Positions 1 through 10,805 of a stretch of 64,000 bases of DNA are shown one piece after another. A program made the translations under genes and the position numbers. Below the pieces are notes generated by a model that saw nothing but the letters and a program-made list of their open reading frames with translations, did not search any database and was not told where the DNA came from. Source of the DNA: Platynereis dumerilii (lineage: Eukaryota > Annelida > Polychaeta > Phyllodocida > Nereididae); NCBI GenBank assembly GCA_026936325.1, contig JAPTHN010000043.1:1124637-1188636 (forward strand). Direction: 5' to 3'. Positions within the stretch are counted from its first letter, which is position 1; the number at the start of each line of letters is the position of its first letter.

Positions 1-1030
1 TCCATTAAAACGATTTTGGAATTGAATTTTTTTTTACGATGCTTTGGGCCCTCAGATCTTTAGTAGCTCATTGAATTTGAAATAATAAGATCAAGATGGT
101 GTGAAGGTGGGCCTCTAAAACGTAGATTTATGGAGTCAGTGATGCATCGGTTGTCCTTTTATATAAGTATAATTACTTCCAGTATGGATCAGTAACACTG
201 CAACATTTTGCCCCTTTGCAAATTAAGACAGAATCGGCAATACCATGGGACTCCTTTAAATTCAGGGCCCCAGTTATAATAAGGCCATGATTTTTTATTG
301 CTTCGCTGATTCCAAAAAGTTGGTCCCGAAGCCAAATTAATATCAACTGCAGTTGAGATATCTTCTGGGTGATCCCTTAATTCTATTCCTTCAATCATTA
401 TGTAACTAGGTTGACTGGGATATTTTGCAGCAAAAGTGTGTCCTGATGAACTTAACCATATTATCAAACAAAAGTGCTATTTTCTGAATTGCTCAAGACA
501 ATCGTACCTCTGAGATTATGTCATTGATGCCCTGGCTTTTAGTGTCACATTCCAATAATTCATGCAATGTATTTCAACTTATTCTATCTAGGGCCTCCGA
601 TGGACATAGGGGGGTGTCACTCCTGCTATAACTCATGTAACCTAAGAGCACTACTTCATTTTCTTCCTACATGTAACTTGCACTTTATACTTTCCATCTG
701 ATAAGCTGTTATTCACAAGAAACAAACTATTACAGTTCTGACATGTTTATCAGATGCGATTTGTTAAAGCGTGTGAAGAAACTCTCATAGATATCTGATA
801 TTTGCTGATAAGGTAAAGGAGGTTTACACGCATCTTTCCCAGAAAGTTGTTGACTCTTAGTCAAGCAAAAAAATAAAACAGGTGAAAAACCTGCTTGAAA
901 TAAAAATAATTGTCCTCCAATAATTGACAACCAAAGACAGACCTAAGCAATGAGCAATGAGAGTCCTGTGGAAATATTCAGAAGGCTTCATGACAGGATA
1001 CACCCCCCACCCTATAGGGTAACACTAACA
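1..1030. other. Left edge, nothing recognised
   Basis: AT-rich non-repetitive sequence. A minus-strand open stretch lies at about 189-467, but it has no ATG start, no known domain and no strong splice context, so I do not call it a gene. A 3' exon of a gene lying to the left of the window cannot be excluded. Confidence 0.4.
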
Positions 1031-1370
1031 TAAGAAAATGTTATTAGGGGGAAAGATGGGGAAATTTGGGGAAAGTAGGAGGTTTACGTGGGGAAAGTGG
1101 AGGCAAGAGGGGGAAGGGGGAGTAAGCGGAGGCTAGTGTGAGGTGAGTGGGGGCAAGTGGGGGTCAGCGGGGGGTAGCAGGAGGCAAGTAGAGGGTAAGT
1201 GGGAGGTAGCAAGGGATAAGCAGGAGGAAGCGGGGACAAGTGGGAGCTAGCAGAAGGCAAGTGGGGTGGGGGGTAAGGGGGGGCAAGCCGGAGGAAAGCG
1301 GGAGCTAGTGGGAGGCAAGTGGGGGCAAGTAGGGGGTAATCGGGGCAAGCGGGAGGTAAATGAGGGCTAT
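1031..1370. repeat. G-rich polypurine low-complexity tract
   Basis: The plus strand is almost wholly G and A, built from degenerate GTGGGGGCAAGTGGGAGG-like words of about 10-20 bases, with many G runs of 3-6. The proline-rich translation on the other strand is a by-product of the composition, not a protein. The tract ends just before the MITE at 1,437. Confidence 0.8.
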
Positions 1371-1436
1371 CGTAGTTAACTCGAACAGGTCTTGACAGCT
1401 TGAAAACACATGTTTGGTCCCTTTGCCGAAACATTA

Positions 1437-2315
1437 AGGGAGACCGGGGTTAGTTGAATCGCGCGGTTAGTTGAACCTTGGCCTAAAATCAGCTTTATTT
1501 TAAATTTTGGCCAAACTGGTACTTTTGGTAGATACCCTGATTATTGGCACATGTTATCATACCTTTATTCATTAATAATTTCAAAATGATAATTTTGTAG
1601 GCAAGAAAGTTTGTTTTTTGGGTGCTCTAGTAACTTGTTTGCTCAGTCTTCGAGGGGGGTTATTGTATAGCTATAATTTTAATCCAGGTGAACAAACCTT
1701 ATTTCTAAATAAGCAAATCCATGCCTAATCCACACCCAGAAGCTTTTTGTTGTGTGACTTTGATAAGACTGAAAAATAAGACAATATTGTGTTCCAGGTG
1801 TGATGGGGTTAGTTGAATCATGCATGGTGGAGTTGGCCGTAACATAATTTTCAAGTGTTCAAATTGCCTTGCAAGTCATTGTTAGTTGGAGTTACTGCAG
1901 TTTAGAACTACTACAGTGCATATTTGCATTCCTGAAAGGGAAATACGGAAAAACCAGCTTTTTGCCAAAAATAGACAAAAAATTTAGTAAATTACAGTAT
2001 AGAATTTCTTTTCAAATGAGTGTTGTACTGAAGCTGGTGGTCATCATAGGGATATCAGTTATGCAAAGGAAACCCCTTTTATAAAAAGTTGTCTCAAAAT
2101 TTTTATGGCGCTTCAACTAACCCCGAGGTCGGGGTCAGTTGAATCAAAATTTTTGCTGGAAGTTTGTGTCTGTGAGACAAATTTCAATAATCATTTACAA
2201 TATCTCTTTGGCTGATAATTGAATTAAACACGCTCACTATCACATGCTAAAATTTGGTGTGAATATCTTCAGAGCAAAAATAAAAATGAGTGTACCAACT
2301 AACCCCGGTCTCCCC
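1437..2315. mobile_element. MITE with GGGAGACCGGGGTTAGTTG terminal repeats
   Basis: The left end (from 1,437) and the right end (to 2,315) are inverted copies of RGGGAGACCGGGGTTAGTTG. TA lies directly outside both ends (1,435-1,436 and 2,316-2,317), as in Tc1/mariner-type target duplications. GTTAGTTGAATC recurs inside near 1,470, 1,808 and 2,135, so the element looks internally rearranged. There is no coding capacity. Its right 120 bp and about 107 bp of flank reappear at 28,756. Confidence 0.7.
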
Positions 2316-2708
2316 TACTTACATAAAACATGAATTACGATTAATCTACATGTATGTTTCTTTTGATGTTGCAAAATAAAATCATGCTGCCAATCTTCCT
2401 TGATAATTTATAGCCAGTTTAACTAAAACAATTCGCCATTCCATGCCAAGAACTACCATTTTGGTTGTTGTTTTGCCTTCTGGGAGATGCGCTAGCGTAA
2501 GCATAAAAAGTGGGTCAAATCGCGGAACGGTTCGGGACCTCTGTGACTATCTATAAGACTTATAATCCCGATTTCACCAACTTGTGACATATCTAAAATT
2601 TTAAGAATGACCAAGCAGACTGGTCTCAAATCCCACTCAATCTTTTCAACGTTATTCACACCTGAATCACAAGTCTAAATCACAAAAACAGTTTAACCAA
2701 CAAAATTC

Positions 2709-2709
<1 letters not shown>

Positions 2710-2750
<41 letters not shown>

Positions 2751-2862
2751 GCAGCTAGATAGATAGGCAGCTAGACAGATAGACAGATAGACAGATAGAT
2801 GGGTATATAGATAGGCAGATTGATAGATAGATAGATAGATGGATATATAGATAGATAGAGAG
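2710..2862. repeat. GATA tetranucleotide microsatellite
   Basis: About 150 bp of (GATA)n, with interruptions such as GCAGCTAGATAG and GACA variants in the middle. The tyrosine/serine-rich open frames on the minus strand here are only its translation. Confidence 0.95.
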
Positions 2863-2899
2863 ATACATACTCCAAGCAGCACGGATGATTAGCTTAAAC

Positions 2900-3530
2900 C
2901 CCGCAACACTGGATTGGAAACTTGGTGATGAAAAAATGCAGGAGGTGCCATAATTCACCCATCTGGGGCTTACATGGTCAGCAGGGAAACTATCCCAAAA
3001 CGTTGCGGAAAGAGTCCAAGTTGCAAGGAGGACAAGCTATGCCCTTATGGGCGCAGGGCTGCATGGTAAAAATGGGCTCAGTCTGTCTGTCTCAGCAAAA
3101 ATCATCAACAAGTATGTGGTCCCAAGACTGCAATGGTCTAGAGGCAACTGTTCCCAGAAAAACGCAGATAGAGGAAATCAGCCGATACCACAAGATGTTG
3201 CTGAGACAGATACAGGGACTACCTCAGCCATTGGCATTGACACCCTCTAGAAGCACAACTAGACATCAAAACCCTGTCACTTTTTGGCGCTGTGACCAGA
3301 GCTGCATAAAAAAACAAAACCCTATACAGTCTTGCCTCCAGGCAACTCTCAATGGGCAATAAGTATAGCTGGTTTCAGCGTATCATCACACTTTGCCAAA
3401 AATATAACATCGATATTATCACTGGGGTCATAAACTCACCTTGGAAGAAAGAAGCATGGAAAGGACATGTCAGGACAAGTGTCTAACTACATTGGACATC
3501 ACAACTGATAACTCCGGCGGACAAGTCACC
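2900..3530 (+). mobile_element. LINE fragment, region after the RT domain (first half)
   Basis: Translation in shifting frames gives the region that follows the reverse transcriptase in many invertebrate LINEs: LTWSAGK, then ARRTSYALMGAGLHGKNGL, then IINKYVVPRL, then a histidine-rich stretch. Several frameshifts and stops are present, so it is dead. The coding trace stops near 3,530 at the TIR element beginning at 3,539. The matching downstream part resumes at 7,442. Recognition is by family resemblance; the clade is not certain. Confidence 0.7.
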
Positions 3531-5069
3531 TCTACTAGCGGGGCAGGTATGTAAAAAAAAAAGTGCATTTATACATAGAAGCATGAAACTTGGTGTACAC
3601 TTAAAAAACATCTTTACGAACATATCTGGATAGGGAGCCACCTCGAGATTTAGCTTAGGTGGCTGCTGGCAGCCATTTTCTAAAATGGTGGTCAATTCTT
3701 CCATTTTGCTGCTTTCTGTGCGGTTCCTACAAATAGAATACATGCAAATGGTTTTATTATTCCTTCTCTTGGTATTCAGAACATTACTATAACATTTTTT
3801 GGTAGCCTGAACTATTTCGATGTTGTTTGCTTCCATTTTGGTAGAAATATTCATTTTAATATTGGATTTTTGCGGTTTAACATGGTTTCGCCAATTCTTA
3901 TATATCTCAAAGTTAATTACATATATGGATTCCTTGCAAGAAGAGCTTTCGAATGAGTACCCACATCTATGGGTTATTTCAATTTTGAATGAAAATGGAA
4001 AAAAAGAAAAAAAAAAGTTTTTTGAAGATTTCGGTTATCAAGTTCTTTTTACATTTTGACAGGGAGTTCACGGAAATTATTGATGCTACCATTCATTTGA
4101 AAGCTCTTCTTTCTAGGAATTCAAATATGCAGTCTATTTGAATATCAATTGAGATTTTCCATGAGATTATGGGAAATTGCGAAAATGCTCCATTTCTACA
4201 AAAATTCCAACAAAATGGACCCTGACCCTGAAATTTCTCGGTTAAATCCAGAAATCAAGTGATTATGTTTTTTAGATCTGTAGAAGGAATAATGAGTACT
4301 GTTTTCACATGGTTAAACTTTAGGCACTCAACAGAATGCAGGAAAATGATAGAATTAGCCGCCATTTTGGAAAGTGGCTGCCATGGGTCAACCAGGTCAA
4401 ATCGATCAATGGAAAACATCAAATGTAATCCCGGTCCCAGAAAAAGCCAAACCCCTCAGTAAACAATGACTACAGACCTGTTGCCCTCACTCCTATTCCC
4501 ATGAAACGCTTTGAGCGAGTCATCAAAAGCATTTTAATGGAATATACGGACCATCTACTAGATCCCTGCCAATATGCTTACAGGCCAAAAAGAGGTGTTG
4601 AGGATGCAACATTGACACTTTTAAATTCATCATACAAACACTTAGAAAAACCTGGATCTTATGTTAGAATGTTATTCATCGATTTCTCATCAGCATTTAA
4701 TACCATCCAGCCTTTTCTTCTACTACAAAAACTTGACAAAATGGGAGTCAACACCAGGCTAATAAAATGGATAGATGCTTTCATGAGGGAACGACCTCAA
4801 TATGTTACAATGAATAATGTAAAATCATTGATAAAAGTTCTTTCAACAGGCGCCCCCAAGGATGTGTGATCTCGCCAATTTTGGTCATACTTTACACAAA
4901 TGACTGTCTCTGTACGGAGAAGGATTGTCGCATTATAAAATTTGCAGATGATACAATCTTAGCAGGATTCCTATCAAAATCAGACTCTATGTATCATTCT
5001 GCTGTACAATCGCTAGTTCAATGGTGTAGCTCCAACTACCTACACCTAAATGCTAAAAAAACGAAGTCC

Positions 5070-5282
5070 TTGAATGTGCTCTTCATAATGACACTAGACT
5101 GGCCTACATCAAGAGACTGGAAGATGTTACAGGCAAGACGATCAGGAAACTCTCAGATAATGCCAAGCTACAGATCCTAATTGACCCAAGCCACCTGACT
5201 ACGGATAGAGAAGAGGCAGTGGACCTTGAAAGAATAGCCAGGGCAGCATTCTTCAAGATGCACCACCGACGATCCATGGTAG
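5070..5282 (+). mobile_element. Small LINE-like coding scrap
   Basis: Read with shifts it gives TRLAYIKRLEDVTGKTIRK and then LQILIDPSHLTTDREEAVD, which resembles LINE C-terminal sequence. It lies between the Rex1-like reverse transcriptase and the minus-strand LINE. It may belong to the LINE whose halves lie at 2.9 and 7.4 kb. Confidence 0.35.
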
Positions 5283-6315
5283 ACGGGAGATTCAGATTCA
5301 GATTCAGATTTGTTTTATTTTCTCATGCATTCCAAGCATACAATTCAACATTATGTATATATACAGGTTCAGTTTTAAAATAGCATACATGGAGAAGGTG
5401 TCCCTCTATGACATCCTAGATGTCGCTGCCAAGGGACCACCCAAAAACAAAACAGAAAATATACCATACCATAAATCCTCCCAGTCATCAGGATGGGACA
5501 CACAGAGCAGATATCATACTTATGACTAAATTTTAATTCTACAACAAAGATAAAACCTCCAATACAAATAAGCCTGTTCTACTTCTTTAACTTCAATTTT
5601 GAATATATAGTGACTTTTTATAGATGGTTAATTGTTATGTGCTGACTAGCATACACTGTTGCAAATGAAACAATTATCAATTTGACAGGGAATATCATAG
5701 GATTTGAAAAAAAGTTGTTTGATATAATATTTGAAACCTATCAGACTATGAGTGTATATTTTGTTTCTTATATTTTCATTCATTTCGTTAAATGTTTTCG
5801 GAAATTTGTATGACATACTGTTTCTAGCATATTCATGGCTCACAGCGGGCAAGCGATAGCGATTGTTGGTTCTTGTACCGAAATTAAGGACATGAGTATT
5901 TCTTTGCAGCATTTCTAGTAAAAAATATTCAGGTAAAATAGCATTTTCATATTGGTAGCAAAATTTGAAATCATGCAGTGCACACAGGTCTTGAATTTTT
6001 AAAATTTTGAGTTGTCTGAACATCTGAGTGGTATGGGCATTGTATTTGCTTTTAGTAATTACCCTTACAGCCTTTTTTTGCATTTTAAAAGTCCTACCAA
6101 CATTTCCGCCCCATATACTAATCCCATAATTCAAATGTGATCCAATCAATGCATGATAGATGCTTAATAAGGGACTTGATGGTAAATAAATTTCATTCTT
6201 TTCATAACACCTATTGTTTTATAAATCTTTTTCATTATTCGATCAATATGAGGGCCCCATTTCAGATTTTGATTTAGATTTATTCCCAGAAAGTTAAAAT
6301 TTGGTACAAACTCAA
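5283..6315 (-). mobile_element. CR1/jockey-like LINE 3' fragment
   Basis: On the minus strand the frame shows the standard C-terminal region of CR1/jockey RTs: FLGINLNQNLKWGPHIDRI, then HLNYGISIWGGN, QKKAVRVITKSKYNAHT and ILKIQDLCALHDFKFCYQ. One in-frame stop lies between the two parts. The 3' end carries a (GAATCT)n tail, seen on the plus strand as repeated GATTCA at 5,283-5,308. It is 5'-truncated, with the truncation point at the palindrome starting at 6,316. Confidence 0.85.
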
Positions 6316-6620
6316 TTTCCTCCTCTTATTCAGGAGAACCCTGGCCATCCAGGTACGTTGTAGGGGGATACGTTGGGGGGTCTGGGGAGCTGCCTGCATC
6401 CATCTGCTTCGCCTGGGAGAGGCTCCATGAAGACTTGGGCGACTAAGAAGTCCACCAGAGGCAAACCAATAAGTCTCCCAAGAAGAGAAAATGGCAGCGC
6501 TCCACCCCTTCTTGGCAAAGCAGGCGAAGCAGATGGATGCAGGCAGCTCCCCAGACCCCCCAACGTATCCCCCTACAACGTACCTGGACGGCCAGGGTTC
6601 TCCTGAATAAGAGGAGGAAA
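6316..6620. repeat. Near-perfect 305-bp hairpin
   Basis: Arms of about 98 bp, from TTTCCTCCTCTTATTCAGGAG at the left to its complement at 6,600-6,620, differ at only one or two positions. The spacer is about 100 bp and itself holds a smaller inverted repeat (GAAGACTTGG/CCAAGAAG region). It sits at the 5' truncation point of the minus-strand LINE. It is either a small foldback transposon or a snap-back product of the LINE insertion. Confidence 0.85.
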
Positions 6621-7441
6621 CTACTCTACAAGTATGCAAGTAAGTAAGTTATTGACTTCAGAAGAAAGGCCACTCCCATTGATAAAGTTAAAATTGGAGA
6701 TGACCTGATCGAACAAGCATCAGAATACAAGTACCTGGGAACATTTATAGATGATAAGCTAAGCTGGAAAGCCAACACAGATGCCTTGTACAAAAAAGGT
6801 CAGAAGCGACTACATTTCCTAAGATGTCTCAGGAAATTGAAAATAGACAAAAACCATCATGAGTTTATTTTATAAAACATTCATCCTGCCCATCATAAAT
6901 TTTAACTTTCTCACCTGGTATGACAACCTCAGCATCCAAAGCAAAAATAAACTGCAAAAGATTGTCTCATGTGCAGGAAAGATTATTGGTGAAAGGCTAG
7001 AAAGCTTAGGTGACATCTGCAAACGCCAATCACTGAAAAAAGTTAATAAAATCTTGCAAGATCCAACCCATGACCTTCACAAGGAGTATGAGTTTCTGCC
7101 CTCGAACAGACGCCTGAGATCATCCTTTGGAAGAACCCGGAGAATGCAGCAATCATTTGTGCCATCGAGCATTAGACTTTTCAATACCCAATGACACTTG
7201 CATTTATGTATTTATCAATTTTGTGAAATATTTACTGTCATTTCTTTACTATGTATTTTTGCCTGTGGGTGCAAAGCAAATTTCCGTTCTTCGGATATTA
7301 AAGATTATCTATCTATCTATCTATCTGAAGTGGCTCCCTATCTAAATGTATTCTTTAAGATGTTTTTAAACTCTGTGCCAAGTTTCATGCTTCTATGTAT
7401 AAGTGGAATATTACTCCCCTATTCATGACAAATCTGCCCCG

Positions 7442-8002
7442 ATATACATCTCCTTGATCTAAGCATGTCATCCCCCAACAAACCACACCCAGTCTGGGAC
7501 TCCTGTACGATCAATGCTAGAGCCGTCCTGGCAGCTATGACCAGAGCAAAAATGCTCACTGGTACGTACCTGACCGAAAGGAGCAAAAATAAGATTGGGT
7601 TGGCAAACGATGCAACATGCCTGCTCTGCCTAGAAGAAGAAGAGGACATTGAACACATGCTCCAGAGATGCTCGACAACAAGGGACCAAAGAAGAAACAA
7701 GCTACAGGAAATCACAAGCCATCTTGAGGCAACGGAAGACAGCAAGCTCCAGACTCTAGGCGCACTTCTAAATGATCCAAATAAAGCCCACCTAAACCAT
7801 ATGCAGATCCAAAAGGCCATACATGAATATTGTCTTGCTATTCATGTTTATAGATTTCAATATATCGGGGCACGGGCGGTAATGGTGTATCTGGCGGTAG
7901 AAAACTTAGTAGCGGTGATAGTGGTGTTAGAAGTGATGGACGTGGCTAAGGGTTGCGATACCTACATGGTAGGGTTCTCCTGCAGAAGAAGAAGAAGAAG
8001 AA
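7442..8002 (+). mobile_element. LINE fragment, C-terminus and 3' end (second half)
   Basis: An open frame of about 130 codons from 7,465 reads KPHPVWDSC, RAKMLTGTYLTERS and CLLCLEEEEDIEHMLQRC, the CCHC-like knuckle common at LINE C-termini. It resumes the LINE lost at 3,530. The 3' end is marked by a short (GAA)n tail at 7,984-8,002. The stretch 7,858-7,985 is GGT-rich and also starts with TATATCGGGGCA, like the terminal repeat at 7,441. Confidence 0.75.
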
Positions 8003-8015
8003 CAAGCTCATCGGG

Positions 8016-8029
8016 GTTGCCATGGCAAC
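8016..8029. promoter_or_regulatory. Perfect palindromic RFX X-box match
   Basis: GTTGCCATGGCAAC fits the RFX X-box consensus GTNRCC-N(0-3)-RGYAAC on both half-sites. It lies in the left terminal repeat of the 2.2-kb element. The right repeat has a degraded version (TGCCATTTCAAC on the minus strand). A motif match alone does not show function. Confidence 0.4.
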
Positions 8030-9508
8030 AAATTCAAAATGGCCACCACTCGATATCTAATTTTGAGCATAAACTGGTAACAAAAGGTCATAGGATTTCA
8101 ATGGCTCTAAATATACGTTTTTGATACCAGGGATTCCGATTCTGCTATTATTTTTTATGTCAAACACATATTTTGGTCTATAGAGCTTTTAGTTACCTGT
8201 AAATTGGGGTTATAGGACCTATTTTGTCGAAATTCACACCATATCTCAGTTTCAACTATGGCAAATTTTTCCAAGTAGCAATTCATACAGTTTTGAAAAG
8301 TAATATATAAACACTGGTCAGCTTTATGTAATAGAAAGAGATCAACATATCTTCTGTGCAATGATACCAAGGTAACCAAACAAATGTTGCAGAATAGGTG
8401 TTGTTAATGCAGCTGCCTGACGCACACTTACAGTTACAGGTTATTTTGCATGTGCAGTGCCCCCTGAGAAATCTTTCAAATCCACAGCACTACATGTTGC
8501 ATGCCTATAATTTGTATGGTATACGAAAAAGAGGCCTGTTGCTGTTTCATGTGTCAGACAGTATGACATCATTGATGTACTTACCCTCTGCTGTTTGCTA
8601 TACCCTTCCATTGAAATCTTGAATTTCCTAAAGATTCAATGGAGATTGATTTGAACAAACTAAAATAGATAAAATTTCGTGTTTCTCTAAAAACACTTCA
8701 TCACAGTTGTCTCTCATATCACAGAGTTCCCGAACCTGTTTACCTATTCTTATATCACAGTCAGACACCTCTTTCTTCCAAGCACTTTCTATTAATCTAC
8801 AAGCATCATTAGCACCAATTTTGATTAGAGTCCACACACTGACATTGCAATAATCGGCGACATACTTGAGGTTTTTATAAAGTCTTGAATTTTCGTATAA
8901 GCAGGATTTGAAAATCTCATTCACTCCTACATTTGAGTGATAATGACTGTAAGTACAATTTTACATAGTTTGTAGTTTTGAAAATTATGTAAGCATGGAT
9001 TTAAACACTTAGTGTGTCTACAGGCATGGAAATTAAGCCTCTGAAAATTGACAACTATGTTTGTTTTGACAATAAATAACAATAACAAATTGTACAGCAG
9101 TTTTGGCACAATCTTTCAACTGCCATTTAGTATAAGGAGCCATTGCACTAAAGAAACAGACACATTATGTATAAACTAGTAATGTTTTCCATTTTAAAAT
9201 GTTTCTGTGGTCAATTGACCTTCTGCTTTTGGATAATTAGATAATGGATATAAACCGCACCCAAAATTATAAGATAACCTATTTATTATTTAAATTGCTG
9301 ATATATTAGATGCAGCACATACATGTATTTGTACTATTTTATTTTATTTTTCTGGTTGATGGTTGCTATGTGTGGGTTGGAGTACAGGAATGAAGAGGGT
9401 TGCATGAAGCCCCCCCCCCCTCCCGAATCTAGCTACGTGATTTGAAAAAATAAAATGAGTAAACCAACTTGCTATTCTTAATGTGCATTTATCTAACTCT
9501 TGAAGAGA

Positions 9509-9706
9509 TCAACGAGGGTGATTTGAGGTCAAAGGATGTTCACACTGCAGAGGACACAGGAAGTTCCCCCTGCAGAGTTGACCTCAGAAAAGGCTCACAG
9601 AGAGCTCACAAGAGGCCCACACAAATCTCACTATGAGACCTCACATTAGGCTCACAGGGAGGTCACAGTGTGACCTCAACTTTTGAGCTCAAATAACCCT
9701 CATTGA
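9509..9706. mobile_element. 198-bp MITE with TCAAYGAGGGTKATTTGAG ends
   Basis: The ends are inverted copies of TCAAYGAGGGTKATTTGAG, extended by TCAAA, with a further inner pair of GAGGTCAC/GTGACCTC words. The interior has several CTCACA and AGGTCA words. No target duplication was recognised. Confidence 0.6.
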
Positions 9707-10559
9707 ATGGCTTCAAAATTGGGGTTATAGGACCTATTTTATCGAATGGAAGTGGATAAGTACATCATAGATATCATACAAACCAACACAGGAAGACAGC
9801 GACAGGTTTGTTTTGGTATACAACACAACTTATTGGCGGTGGTGAGGGCTGGGTGCGTAAAAGAAAAGTAGTGCGTAGATACAGCTGCAGTAACAATACC
9901 CTTGTCTGCAACATTCATTTAGTTACTTTGGTATCAATGTGACTTTTAGACATAATTGATAATTTGTTCTTGTTAAAAGTGAAATGTTATCAGGAGATTG
10001 AAAATATGTTGAAAGTTTCGATAAAATAGGTCCTATAACCCCAATTTACAGGTAATTTAAGCTTTATAGACCAAAATATGTGTTTGACACGAAAAGTAAT
10101 AACAGAATCAGAATCCCTGGCATCAAAAACATATGTTTAGAGCCATTATTTGAAATCCTATGACCCTTTGTTACCCAGTTATACTCAAAATTAGATATCG
10201 AGCTGCGGCCATTTTGAATTGGTTGAAATGGCATCCCAGATGAGCACCCACCCTGGCGCCCTCAAAAATTTGAATCTATATGCCTTCAACAACATTTTTG
10301 CCAAATTTCATGCTTGCAGACAAACCTGCACGATCCACCCCTTATTTCCCCATTTATATTTCCTTTGTTTGGTTGTCACCAACAAGCGGGATAAGTCTCC
10401 TTAAAACAACTTAACATCGAAAGTATTGGGCATGATCATGACAAATCATCAACTTGATGACACACAAAGTGCCACTTTCACAGTCCACTGTTTTTCAATA
10501 TCAGAGTGACAGACTGTAAAGCAGGTCATCATCTTGCACCACTTTACATCTGTTATCTC

Positions 10560-10805
10560 ATTTCGGACAGTGTACCATCACGTAGTCTCAGCTCATTGAA
10601 CCATGAACTTCTCAATCCTCATCAACTTTAGTGAAGAAAAGAGCCTTCAGCATTGTAGGTCTAAAACTATATAATGACCTTCCCGGCGAAATAAGATTTG
10701 TGCAATCCATTGAACTTTTCAAAAGTAAATTAAGGACTCTTCTATTTCGTGAACAATTTTGGATGTGACGCTTCATAAAATAAATTTGTTATATTATTAT
10801 TAGAG
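10560..10805 (+). mobile_element. LINE 3' fragment (CR1/L2-like)
   Basis: The frame ending at 10,768 reads KKRAFSIVGLKLYNDLPGE, then SIELFKSKLRTLLFREQF and a stop. This is the typical extreme C-terminus of CR1/L2-type LINEs. A short (ATT)n tail follows at about 10,790-10,802. The rest of the element is missing. Confidence 0.7.

Larger units (their letters stand above)
4395..7326 (+). mobile_element. Rex1/CR1-group LINE, 5'-truncated, interrupted
   Basis: The reverse transcriptase palm and fingers read well: NDYRPVALT at about 4,460, CQYAYRPKRGVEDA, MLFIDFSSAFNTIQP, STGAP, then KFADDTI carrying the catalytic FADD, and LHLNAKKTK. The C-terminal part resumes at 6,640-7,190 with DFRRKATP, EYKYLGTFIDDKLSW and FLPSNRRLRSSFGRT. 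The 3' end is a short (ATCT)n tail at 7,303-7,326. Frameshifts lie near 4,480 and 4,865. The stretch 5,070-6,640 is foreign: a piece of another LINE, a minus-strand LINE and a hairpin. The element lacks its endonuclease and is dead. Confidence 0.85.
3539..7441. mobile_element. 3.9-kb TIR element inserted in a LINE
   Basis: The left end (3,539-3,650) and right end (7,327-7,441) are inverted copies of about 110 bp starting CGGGGCAGRTWTGT. They share the stretch CTTATACATAGAAGCATGAAACTTGG apart from one base. The element separates two halves of one LINE. Its own DNA is about 3,539-4,390 plus the right terminal repeat; the rest is a Rex1-like LINE that inserted beside the right repeat. No transposase was seen. 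No clean target duplication was found, which lowers confidence in the exact ends. Confidence 0.65.
8006..10245. mobile_element. 2.2-kb TIR element
   Basis: Terminal inverted repeats of about 225 bp lie at 8,006-8,235 and 10,020-10,245. They start GCTCATC and contain TTCAAAATGGCC, CTCGATATCTAATTTTGAG and GGGGTTATAGGACCTATTTT. A third copy of the subterminal piece (9,717-9,747) suggests a nested or rearranged copy. No transposase was found inside. No convincing target duplication was found. Confidence 0.75.

Noticed and set aside
189-467. Minus-strand 92-codon open frame at the left edge
   Set aside because: It starts at a non-ATG codon, has no recognised motif, and no reliable splice sites were seen.
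2667-2958. Tyr/Ser/Leu-rich frames
   Set aside because: Translation of the GATA microsatellite.
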